Assembly (NCBI GenBank): GCA_964581095.1
Contig: CAZONK010000083.1
Span: 1 to 13,666 of the forward strand
Reading direction: 5' to 3'
Source of the DNA: SZUA-230 sp964581095
GTDB taxonomy: Bacteria; Bacteroidota; Bacteroidia; Cytophagales; Cyclobacteriaceae
DNA length: 13,666 nucleotides
A program made the position numbers and the translations under genes. The notes below the pieces were generated by a model. The model ran no database searches. It had not been told where the DNA came from and saw only the letters and a program-made list of their open reading frames with translations. This document shows, one piece after another, positions 6,656-13,300 of the stretch (the stretch's first letter is position 1; each line of letters starts with the position of its first letter).

Positions 6656-7177
6656 ATGCGCATATTTTTGATTGGCATGCCAGGCTGTGGAAAATCAAAT
6701 TTGGGGAAGCAGTTGTCTCGCAAAATTGATCTTCCCTATTATGACCTTGATAACATTATTGAGGAAAAAGAGGGAATGCCAATCAATGATATATTCAATA
6801 AAAACGGAGAAGATTACTTTAGGGAAATTGAACAAATTGTTCTCTACGATTTTTGCTCAAATTACTATGATAGATTTATTATGGCTACAGGCGGGGGCAC
6901 ACCCTGCTTTGCTTCAAATTTGGAATTGATGAATGCTTCGGGAAATACTGTTTACTTAAAAGTTGGTCCTGGAGAATTGGTCAATAGACTTCGAAACGAA
7001 CCTGATAAAAGGCCACTTTTTAAAGGAGTACCGGATTTGTTTCAAACAATAACTTCTTTACTTGCTTCCAGGTCAGAATTCTATGACAGATCTGATGTGA
7101 CACTGGAATCGGACAATCTCACAGCTGATGGCCTGATTACCGCCCTAATCAATCTGGAAAACCAATCCAGAAATTAA
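6656..7177 (+). CDS. aroK: Shikimate kinase
   Basis: Phosphorylates shikimate to shikimate 3-phosphate with ATP, the fifth step of chorismate synthesis, in the cytoplasm. The 173 residues match the family. Visible are the Walker A loop GMPGCGKS (7-14), shikimate-binding D32 in DLD and R56 in YFREIE, the ATGGGTP loop (78-83 area, G79-G81), the lid arginine R119 in DKRPLF, and R139 in LASRSEFYDRSD. All correspond to catalytic or substrate residues of E. coli AroK. The ATG lies 3 nt after the upstream stop, so the gene is cotranscribed with the DoxX-like gene. At the 3' end it overlaps the convergent barrel gene by 4 bp. It is likely supplied only by read-through from the DUF1599 promoter, as no promoter is visible at its own start. 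Confidence 0.95.
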   Translation: MRIFLIGMPGCGKSNLGKQLSRKIDLPYYDLDNIIEEKEGMPINDIFNKNGEDYFREIEQIVLYDFCSNYYDRFIMATGGGTPCFASNLELMNASGNTVYLKVGPGELVNRLRNEPDKRPLFKGVPDLFQTITSLLASRSEFYDRSDVTLESDNLTADGLITALINLENQSRN

Positions 7178-8688
7178 AAGTTTGCACCAAAAGTAAGCAT
7201 TATCGTTGTTTTGGAATTATTGATGTCTGCTATGGGAGTATCGTCATCTAAAAAGTAAGGAGCATATTGCTGGTCAAAAGTATTGTAGATAATACCAAGA
7301 TCAATATAGAATGACTGGCTACGCCATCCTGCGCCACCAGAATAAGACCGGCCACCATTATAAAATGCCTCCTGGGATTCAATTGCTTTTTGTTTGTTGG
7401 CAAATCCACCTCGCAGGTAAATACTGTTAATTCTGTATTCACCTCCCAGTTTAAAGTTCAGAGATGAGTTTGCAAGGTTTTGGATTGCAACGTTATCATC
7501 GTCCATTGAAAACTCGTCAGTGGACAGTTTCGTTTTTTTATGGTCCACATACTCTATATCTGCACCAATAAATCCATGTTTACCAAAGAAATAAGCAATA
7601 CCTCCATTCAGCTTCATAGGAGTTGTCAGGTTATAGTTGGATACCAGGATATCAGTTTCAGCATACTCATTGTTGAGAAGAACATCTCCGTCAATTGCGT
7701 CTTCATATAAAAAATTATTCCAATTTGCTTCCATTGTTGCGTCATAGGTGTCCTCTAAACTATAAATTGTGGGAGTAATCAATGACACCCCAATTTTAAA
7801 GGAAGGCACAGGTCGATATATAATGCCAAATGTTGCATTGACACCCGTTCCATTAATTGCAAGGTTTTCAGTCAACACAAATTCATTAAGAGGGTCAACA
7901 TCGAAAGATTCTTGGTAAATTCTTTGAGATTTATAATCTAGGGATACAATACCAAGGCCCAATCCGAAATAAAATTTATCACTTACATTACCTCCATACG
8001 AAATACTCCATTGATTTTGTCTCCCACTTGTATTCACATGTTCTTCCTGATTTGGAATGCCGGTAACATCGGTAAAATAAACCTCATCCGGACCTGGAGG
8101 AATAAGAACACTTTCCGGACCGATTAAATAATTGAAATAGGACAGACTTATAACATCATTACCTGAAAACTGTTCGGTTGTGGCTCCATTTGCCTGTGCG
8201 AGAAAAGCATCTATCATTGAAGTATTTTGATTGACACCACTCAAAGAATAAACGTTATTGAAGTCATTAATACGTGTAAGTGTTATTGCAAATGTTCCTC
8301 CTAGGAAGCTTCCATTATTTTCAGAATCAGCCTGTAAAGCAACCCCCGCCTGGTTTATCGAAAACCTGGTTAGTGACGTATTGCTATTATTATCCAGGTA
8401 ATTTGAAGAATTATTGTTAAGTGCCAAAACGGGTGTTATGCTGGCATCTGATCGTGTGTACAAACCCAACCCGGCAGGATTGGAAAGTGCTGAACTTAAA
8501 TCACCTCCAAGAGCAATCTGTATACCTCCCATACTCTGTATCCGGGTTGTACCGCCATGTGAGGTTTGAGAGAACCGAAGGGCATCAAGATAGTATCCGA
8601 AAGGTTGAATGTCCTGCCCTGAAACTGAACCCGAAATGCAATACAATCCAATGCTTAATAGAATAAGCCTTTTAAATGTAGGATGCAT
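7174..8688 (-). CDS. FadL/OmpP1/TodX-like outer-membrane beta-barrel ('hemin receptor' type)
   Basis: Predicted outer-membrane barrel of 504 residues for uptake of hydrophobic substrates; the substrate is unknown. A signal peptide spans residues 1-24 (KRLILLSIGLYCISGSVSG, cleavage before Q25). The mature N-terminus contains DALRFSQTSHGGTTR, then SMGGIQIALGGDLSSALSNPAGLGLY. The ALGGDLSS..NPAGLG element is the hallmark of the Bacteroidota FadL/OmpP1 relatives often labelled hemin receptor. The rest is alternating amphipathic strands with Asn/Tyr-rich loops, ending in TTIMLTFGANF with the terminal Phe expected of a barrel signal. No TonB box or plug domain is seen. The gene follows the low-complexity lipoprotein after 18 nt, with an AGGA stretch upstream, so the two are probably one operon. 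Its TAA stop shares the palindrome TTAA (7174-7177) with the convergent aroK stop. Confidence 0.8.
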   Translation of the reverse strand: MHPTFKRLILLSIGLYCISGSVSGQDIQPFGYYLDALRFSQTSHGGTTRIQSMGGIQIALGGDLSSALSNPAGLGLYTRSDASITPVLALNNNSSNYLDNNSNTSLTRFSINQAGVALQADSENNGSFLGGTFAITLTRINDFNNVYSLSGVNQNTSMIDAFLAQANGATTEQFSGNDVISLSYFNYLIGPESVLIPPGPDEVYFTDVTGIPNQEEHVNTSGRQNQWSISYGGNVSDKFYFGLGLGIVSLDYKSQRIYQESFDVDPLNEFVLTENLAINGTGVNATFGIIYRPVPSFKIGVSLITPTIYSLEDTYDATMEANWNNFLYEDAIDGDVLLNNEYAETDILVSNYNLTTPMKLNGGIAYFFGKHGFIGADIEYVDHKKTKLSTDEFSMDDDNVAIQNLANSSLNFKLGGEYRINSIYLRGGFANKQKAIESQEAFYNGGRSYSGGAGWRSQSFYIDLGIIYNTFDQQYAPYFLDDDTPIADINNSKTTIMLTFGANF

Positions 8689-8706
8689 GAATCTTTTGTT
8701 TCCTTT

Positions 8707-10041
8707 TTAGTTACCTCTTTTGGAGCCGGAACTGCTGCCCCGTGATGCACCTGAAGATGAACTTCGTGAAGACCCTGAAGAAGAGCGTGACGATCCGCTG
8801 GAAAAACTTCTGCCTGAGCTTCCTGATGAAGACCTGTAGCTACTTCCGGATGATCTTGAAGGGTTTGAATAAAATGAACTCCTTCCATTACCTGAACGTG
8901 TATTTGATCCGCCCGATCCGGTTAATGCCCTGAATATACTTCCTCTGGAACTACCAGTTTTATAACTTGATCCTGAATTTCGTGAGTAGTTGGAAGAAGA
9001 TATACCGGATGTTCTTGAACGGGTTCCTGAGTCATTGTATGACCGTCCGGTTTTTTGATATCCACGTGTATTTTGGTCTGTAGTATTGCGCGAACTTGTC
9101 CTTTTATAATAGTTATTTTGAGTCCTTCCGGAAGTAGATTGTGCGTTGGAAACAATGGTACTTTTACCATCGGGAATAAACCGTAAATCATTGTCACCGG
9201 ATCGATAATCATTTCTGTGCGAACTTACACTTCCTCTAGAACTCCTGGGTCCCCTTGTAACATTTCTGACAGAAGCTACATTTCTGTACGTGTTGGTTGT
9301 TACATCATTTCGAGTGTAATAGTAAGTCGACCCTGCTGAATACGCACCGCCGTAAGCTGGTGGACAGTAGCCGTATCCCTGGGGAATGCCATAGCCATAA
9401 CCAAAGGCGGATGGATATCGACCCCAGGGCGAATAAAAGCTCGAGTAAGGGTTATAAAAACTGCTGCCATATCCAAATTGCAAGCTTAAACTCAGCCTGC
9501 TACCGTATGAGCTGTAAGGATATCCATAGTAAGGAGAGTATCCAAACGGCTCATTGAATCCGAAAGGGCTGTAATAAGGATTGTAACCAAATCCTGATCC
9601 GTATCCAAAAGCAAAGGATGGATAAATCCCGAATCCACCTGCATTGGATCCCGAGTAACTTGAGTATCGTTGAGGGATAATCTCTTCTGACTCATCCGAT
9701 TTATTGTAATTCTCATCAAAATATTCTGTAGATACCTCGGGATCAGAATCTTCAGGGCTATTGCTCGTGTATTTTGCAATATATTCGGGGTTGACCGTTT
9801 TGGATGAATAATTCACATCTGAATATTCCGATGCCTGATCAGAATTGAGAGGCTCCTGGTAGGTTTCGTTAAAATTTTGGTCATAAAATTCTTTATTTGA
9901 TGCAGCAAGGTTCTCCCGGTCAACTGAAGAAAAATACATATCATCCCATTCACTCTTTTGAGCAACATTGTTTTTGCTGCATGAAGAAAGAATTATTAAT
10001 GTGATAAACAAGCCTGAAAATCCCGATATTAATTTATTCAT
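8707..10041 (-). CDS. Low-complexity lipoprotein with acidic, Tyr/Gly-rich and Arg/Ser/Gly-rich blocks
   Basis: I recognise no functional domain. The 444-residue product has a lipoprotein signal: hydrophobic residues 4-18, then the lipobox L18-S19-S20-C21. C21 would be acylated, placing the protein at the outer membrane or surface. The mature chain has three blocks. Residues 30-122 are acidic with regular aromatic residues (EWDDMYF, EFYDQNF). Residues 125-242 are dominated by Tyr, Gly, Phe, Pro and Ser (GFGYNPYYSPFGF, FGYGYGIPQGYGY) with one cysteine (C226). Residues 243-444 are basic and rich in Arg, Ser and Gly, ending in GSSRSSSSGASRGSSSGSKRG. Such blocks suggest an intrinsically disordered, self-associating or adhesive protein. 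The start is the ATG at 10041. An in-frame ATG nine codons upstream (10068) falls inside the TAAATTTG promoter element, upstream of the expected transcript start. The FadL-like barrel gene follows 18 nt downstream. Homologues are sometimes mislabelled by composition, e.g. as vitellogenin. Confidence 0.8.
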   Translation of the reverse strand: MNKLISGFSGLFITLIILSSCSKNNVAQKSEWDDMYFSSVDRENLAASNKEFYDQNFNETYQEPLNSDQASEYSDVNYSSKTVNPEYIAKYTSNSPEDSDPEVSTEYFDENYNKSDESEEIIPQRYSSYSGSNAGGFGIYPSFAFGYGSGFGYNPYYSPFGFNEPFGYSPYYGYPYSSYGSRLSLSLQFGYGSSFYNPYSSFYSPWGRYPSAFGYGYGIPQGYGYCPPAYGGAYSAGSTYYYTRNDVTTNTYRNVASVRNVTRGPRSSRGSVSSHRNDYRSGDNDLRFIPDGKSTIVSNAQSTSGRTQNNYYKRTSSRNTTDQNTRGYQKTGRSYNDSGTRSRTSGISSSNYSRNSGSSYKTGSSRGSIFRALTGSGGSNTRSGNGRSSFYSNPSRSSGSSYRSSSGSSGRSFSSGSSRSSSGSSRSSSSGASRGSSSGSKRGN

Positions 10042-10065
10042 CTTTCCAAAAATTACTGATCTATA

Positions 10066-10073
10066 CAAATTTA
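10066..10073 (-). promoter_or_regulatory. Bacteroidota-type -7 promoter element for the lipoprotein-barrel operon
   Basis: The minus strand reads TAAATTTG, an exact TAnnTTTG match ending 25 nt before the chosen lipoprotein ATG. The element overlaps the alternative upstream ATG at 10066-10068, which would therefore not be transcribed from it. This supports the shorter lipoprotein start. No -33 element is clear. Confidence 0.5.
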
Positions 10074-10125
10074 CTAAATAATGCGATTTTACGCACGTTA
10101 CCGATCCATTAAGGACACAGAATAC

Positions 10126-10133
10126 TATATTTG
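10126..10133 (+). promoter_or_regulatory. Candidate -7 promoter element for proS
   Basis: TATATTTG on the plus strand matches TAnnTTTG exactly and ends 49 nt before the proS ATG, giving a leader of about 40 nt. It lies in the divergent gap shared with the lipoprotein promoter. No -33 TTG element is visible at normal spacing. Confidence 0.45.
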
Positions 10134-10181
10134 TCGATTAAAATTTTTCATAAATAGTAATGCAAATATTATACCAAAAAA

Positions 10182-11654
10182 ATGGCAAAAGGGATAACAA
10201 AGCGAAGTGAGGATTACTCGGCCTGGTACAACGAACTGGTCAAACGAGCTGATCTTGCCGAAAATTCACCTGTAAGGGGTTGTATGATTATTAAACCTTA
10301 CGGGTATGCTATTTGGGAAAAAATGCAGGCTGCAATTGATGGTATGTTTAAAGAAACGGGCCATTCCAATGTGTATTTTCCGATATTTATTCCAAAATCT
10401 TTTCTGAGCAAAGAGGCTGATCATGTGGAAGGTTTTGCCAAGGAATGTGCAGTTGTAACACACTATCGGCTCAAAAATGATGAAAATGGGAAAGGGGTTG
10501 TTGTTGACCCTGATGCTAAACTTGAAGAGGAGCTTATAATCAGGCCCACATCAGAAACAATTATATGGAGTACTTATAAAAAATGGATACAATCGTATCG
10601 TGACCTTCCTTTACTTTTAAACCAGTGGGTTAATGTTGTAAGATGGGAACTGCGTACCCGGTTATTTTTAAGAACCACCGAATTTCTCTGGCAGGAAGGG
10701 CATACTGCACATGCAACAAAGCAAGAGGCAATCGATGAAACGATTCAGATGCTAAATGTATATGCCCGGTTTGCAGAAGAGTATATGGCGGTACCGGTTG
10801 TGAAAGGGGTCAAAACCGAAAGCGAAAGGTTTGCAGGCGCGGTAGATACCTATAGTATTGAAGCCTTAATGCAGGATGGTAAAGCTTTGCAATCGGGTAC
10901 TTCGCACTTTCTGGGACAGAAATTTGCAAAAGCGTTTGATGTACAGTTTGCTGATAAAAGCGGGAAACTCGAATATGTATGGGGAACTTCATGGGGAACA
11001 AGTACCAGGCTTATGGGTGCCCTTATCATGGCCCATTCTGATGACAATGGATTAGTATTACCTCCAAAGCTTGCGCCCATACATGTGGTTATAATTCCCA
11101 TTTATCGAAAGCCGGAGGAGTTGGAAGAAATAAGGGGAAAAGTTGATGAAATACTGAAGCAATTTTCCAAAGAAATTGTTATTAAATTCGACGACAGGGA
11201 TACCCAAAAACCCGGATGGAAATTTGCGGAATATGAGCTAAAAGGAGTTCCTGTACGATTAGCGATCGGACCAAGGGATTTGGAAAACAATACCTTTGAA
11301 ATGGTTCGCAGAGACACTCTTGAAAAGTCGGTGGTTTCTATAGATACCATAGGAAACACTGTAGAAACTTTACTTGAGGAAATACAGGAAAACATCTATA
11401 ACAAAGCATCGGATTTTCGAGAAGCACATACTTCAAATGCGGATAGTTATGACGAATTTAAAAGCATTTTGGATGATACCGGCGGTTTTGTGCTGGCTCA
11501 TTGGGACGGCACCACAGAAACGGAAGAGCGGATAAAAAATGAAACGAAGGCAACAATACGATGCATTCCTTTGGATGCGCCGGTTGAAGAAGGAAAATGC
11601 ATTTATTCAGGGAAGCCCTCTTCCCGTCGGGTTATATTTGCTCGTGCCTATTAA
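10182..11654 (+). CDS. proS: Prolyl-tRNA synthetase, short archaeal/eukaryotic-like type (ProS type 3)
   Basis: Charges tRNA-Pro with proline in the cytoplasm. The 490-residue length, the opening KRSEDYSAWYNELVKRADL and the C-terminal RRVIFARAY identify the short ProRS form shared with archaea, lacking the INS editing domain of the long bacterial form. Class II motifs are visible: RPTSE (121-125) with motif 2 running through R154 to R164-TTEFLWQEGHTAH, and motif 3 in GTSTRLMGALIMAHSDDNGLVLP (about 270-295). The anticodon-binding domain starts at about LAPIHVVIIPI. In the C-terminal domain the zinc site of the type 3 enzymes seems largely lost: where relatives carry HCG..C and C..C, this protein has H440-W441-D442 and C473-I-Y-S476. 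The terminal tyrosine is kept. The ATG is preceded by an A-rich leader and no Shine-Dalgarno. Confidence 0.97.
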   Translation: MAKGITKRSEDYSAWYNELVKRADLAENSPVRGCMIIKPYGYAIWEKMQAAIDGMFKETGHSNVYFPIFIPKSFLSKEADHVEGFAKECAVVTHYRLKNDENGKGVVVDPDAKLEEELIIRPTSETIIWSTYKKWIQSYRDLPLLLNQWVNVVRWELRTRLFLRTTEFLWQEGHTAHATKQEAIDETIQMLNVYARFAEEYMAVPVVKGVKTESERFAGAVDTYSIEALMQDGKALQSGTSHFLGQKFAKAFDVQFADKSGKLEYVWGTSWGTSTRLMGALIMAHSDDNGLVLPPKLAPIHVVIIPIYRKPEELEEIRGKVDEILKQFSKEIVIKFDDRDTQKPGWKFAEYELKGVPVRLAIGPRDLENNTFEMVRRDTLEKSVVSIDTIGNTVETLLEEIQENIYNKASDFREAHTSNADSYDEFKSILDDTGGFVLAHWDGTTETEERIKNETKATIRCIPLDAPVEEGKCIYSGKPSSRRVIFARAY

Positions 11655-11711
11655 TATCCCTTTAATCAAGGAAATGTTGTAGTTTAGAATAACAAACAAA
11701 AATAACTTATT

Positions 11712-12185
11712 ATGCTTGAGTGGTTATCCATAATTCTGTTGATAGGTGTGGCATTTATTTTGATTATGGTAGAGCTGATATTCATACCCGGAACCACAAT
11801 TATTGGATTACTTGGTCTGGGTTTTTTGGTTGCGGGGGTGTATCTCAGCTTTGATTATTTTGGTACCAACACAGGGTGGATTGTATTAACAGTTTCATCA
11901 GTTGCTGGGTTTGGCATCATCATTTATGCCTTGCGAAGCGGGGCATGGGAGAAATTAGCACTGAAGCGGGTGATCAGAGCTAAGTTCAATGAAGAATTTC
12001 CTGTTAATCTGGAAGTTGGTCAGGTAGGCAAAGCCTTAAGTGCATTGAGGCCAATGGGTAATGCTGAGTTTGATACCAAAGTATATGAAGTAAGTTCACA
12101 GGGTAATTATGTAAAAACCGGTGAGAAAATTCAGATTGTCAGAGTTAAGGATAATAAAGTTTTTGTGGAACCTTATGCTAGATAA
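11712..12185 (+). CDS. NfeD family membrane protein (short form, OB-fold C-terminus)
   Basis: Integral membrane partner of flotillin/stomatin-like proteins, thought to act in membrane-domain organisation. Of 157 residues, about 3-25, 27-47 and 55-75 are hydrophobic and form three helices, with the PGTTIIGLLGLG turn between the first two. The soluble C-terminus (about 98-157) has the NfeD OB-fold pattern: EVGQVGKALSALRPMG, then FDTKVYEVSSQG, then VKTGEKIQIVRV and KVFVEP. There is no serine-protease (ClpP-like) domain, so this is the short NfeD class. It precedes floA by 70 nt in the same direction, the arrangement of Bacillus yqeZ-yqfA. The ATG is at 11712. No exact TAnnTTTG element is seen in the 57-nt gap after proS, so transcription may come from proS. 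Confidence 0.9.
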   Translation: MLEWLSIILLIGVAFILIMVELIFIPGTTIIGLLGLGFLVAGVYLSFDYFGTNTGWIVLTVSSVAGFGIIIYALRSGAWEKLALKRVIRAKFNEEFPVNLEVGQVGKALSALRPMGNAEFDTKVYEVSSQGNYVKTGEKIQIVRVKDNKVFVEPYAR

Positions 12186-12255
12186 TTGCTATCTTGGATG
12201 TTCCAAAAAAAGTAAGTCATTTAATTTCTTTAAAAACATTTAATCAGATTTAATT

Positions 12256-13233
12256 ATGAGCTCATTACCGTTGTTATTGATCGTATTCGGTGCGATTATC
12301 CTGTTTTTCATTTTCCTGTATTTTGTACCTGTCAACTTATGGATTACAGCGATATTTTCTGGTGTACGTGTTGGGTTACTCGAACTGGTAGCAATGCGCA
12401 TCAGGAAAGTTCCCCCAAGTATTATTGTGAATTCAATTATTACTTCCACTAAAGCAGGACTTGATATTACTGTTACAGATTTGGAGACTCACTATTTAGC
12501 GGGAGGGAATGTTCCTACTGTAATCAGGGCTATGATTTCAGCAGATAAAGCCAACATTGCCTTAAGTTTTAAGCAGGCGGCCGCTATTGACCTGGCGGGC
12601 CGGGAGGTGTTTGAAGCCGTTCAGATTTCAGTAAATCCAAAAGTAATAACAACACCAAAAGTAGCAGCTGTAGCAGCTGATGGTATTCAACTGATCGCTA
12701 TTGCCAGGGTAACTGTACGCGCCAACATCCAGCAACTTGTAGGGGGTGCAGGGGAAGATACAATTCTTGCCCGTGTTGGCGAGGGTATTGTAACCTCCAT
12801 TGGTTCGGCAAATACCCATAAAGAAGTATTGGAGAACCCTGATAAGATATCACAGCTTGTATTGGCCAGGGGACTGGATGCCGGTACTGCATTTGAAATT
12901 CTATCCATTGATATAGCAGATGTAGACGTTGGAGTAAATATTGGTGCGAAACTTCAGATTGATCAGGCACAAGCCGACCTTAAAGTTGCAGAAGCCAGGG
13001 CTGAAGAAAGAAGGGCGATGGCCGTTGCTGAAGAGCAGGAAATGAAAGCAAAATCACAAGAAGCGAGGGCCAAGGTAATATTGGCAGAAGCAGATATACC
13101 CAAAGCAATGGCAGAGGCATTCCGACAAGGAAATCTTGGGATCTTTGACTATCTTAAAATGAAAAATATTGAATCCGATACCGATATGCGTGATTCCATT
13201 GCGGGGTCAGGATCCACCAAAAAGAAAAAATAA
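12256..13233 (+). CDS. floA: Flotillin-like protein FloA
   Basis: Scaffold of functional membrane microdomains at the inner face of the cytoplasmic membrane. The 325 residues fit the family (about 330). A hydrophobic hairpin or helix spans 5-33, followed by FSGVRVGLLELVAMRIRKVPP (34-54), a strongly conserved FloA opening. A PHB/SPFH domain follows (about 55-225; landmarks THYLAGGNV, ADKANIALSF, ARVTVRAN). Next comes an Ala/Glu-rich coiled-coil region (about 234-290; QADLKVAEARAEERRAM, AEADIPKAMAEAF), then a tail ending GSGSTKKKK. The ILAEADIPKAMAEAFRQGNLGI segment is characteristic of FloA rather than FloT. It is the last gene of the unit and an intrinsic terminator follows 20 nt after its TAA. 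The ATG at 12256 sits in an AT-rich leader without Shine-Dalgarno. Confidence 0.96.
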   Translation: MSSLPLLLIVFGAIILFFIFLYFVPVNLWITAIFSGVRVGLLELVAMRIRKVPPSIIVNSIITSTKAGLDITVTDLETHYLAGGNVPTVIRAMISADKANIALSFKQAAAIDLAGREVFEAVQISVNPKVITTPKVAAVAADGIQLIAIARVTVRANIQQLVGGAGEDTILARVGEGIVTSIGSANTHKEVLENPDKISQLVLARGLDAGTAFEILSIDIADVDVGVNIGAKLQIDQAQADLKVAEARAEERRAMAVAEEQEMKAKSQEARAKVILAEADIPKAMAEAFRQGNLGIFDYLKMKNIESDTDMRDSIAGSGSTKKKK

Positions 13234-13253
13234 CTGAACTAAATTGAAAATTG

Positions 13254-13293
13254 AGGGGTGTGGGAATTAAAATGTATCCTGCACCCTTTTTTT
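13254..13293 (+). terminator. Intrinsic terminator after floA
   Basis: Left arm 13254-13265 (AGGGGTGTGGGA) pairs with right arm 13277-13288 (TCCTGCACCCTT) over 12 positions, including three G-T wobbles, around an 11-nt loop. Seven T residues follow at 13287-13293. The core GGGTG/CACCC pairing plus the T run is a standard rho-independent terminator for the nfeD-floA transcript. On the minus strand the T tract is weak, so it may only partly serve the convergent WG-repeat gene. Confidence 0.75.
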
Positions 13294-13300
13294 GTTTCAA

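Noticed and set aside
8922..9779. Several ORFs in other frames of the low-complexity lipoprotein gene
   Set aside because: Repetitive Ser/Tyr/Gly codons keep alternate frames open. None has a signal peptide, start context or recognisable domain, whereas the chosen frame has lipobox, promoter and stop in order.
10042..10068. Longer lipoprotein start at the ATG at 10066-10068
   Set aside because: That ATG overlaps the TAAATTTG promoter element and adds nine polar or charged residues before the signal sequence; the ATG at 10041 gives a standard lipoprotein signal.
12194..12206. TTGGA-TGT-TCCAA hairpin after nfeD as a terminator
   Set aside because: It is followed by a run of A, not T, on the plus strand, and the stem is only 5 bp. 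On the minus strand the T run would precede the stem.
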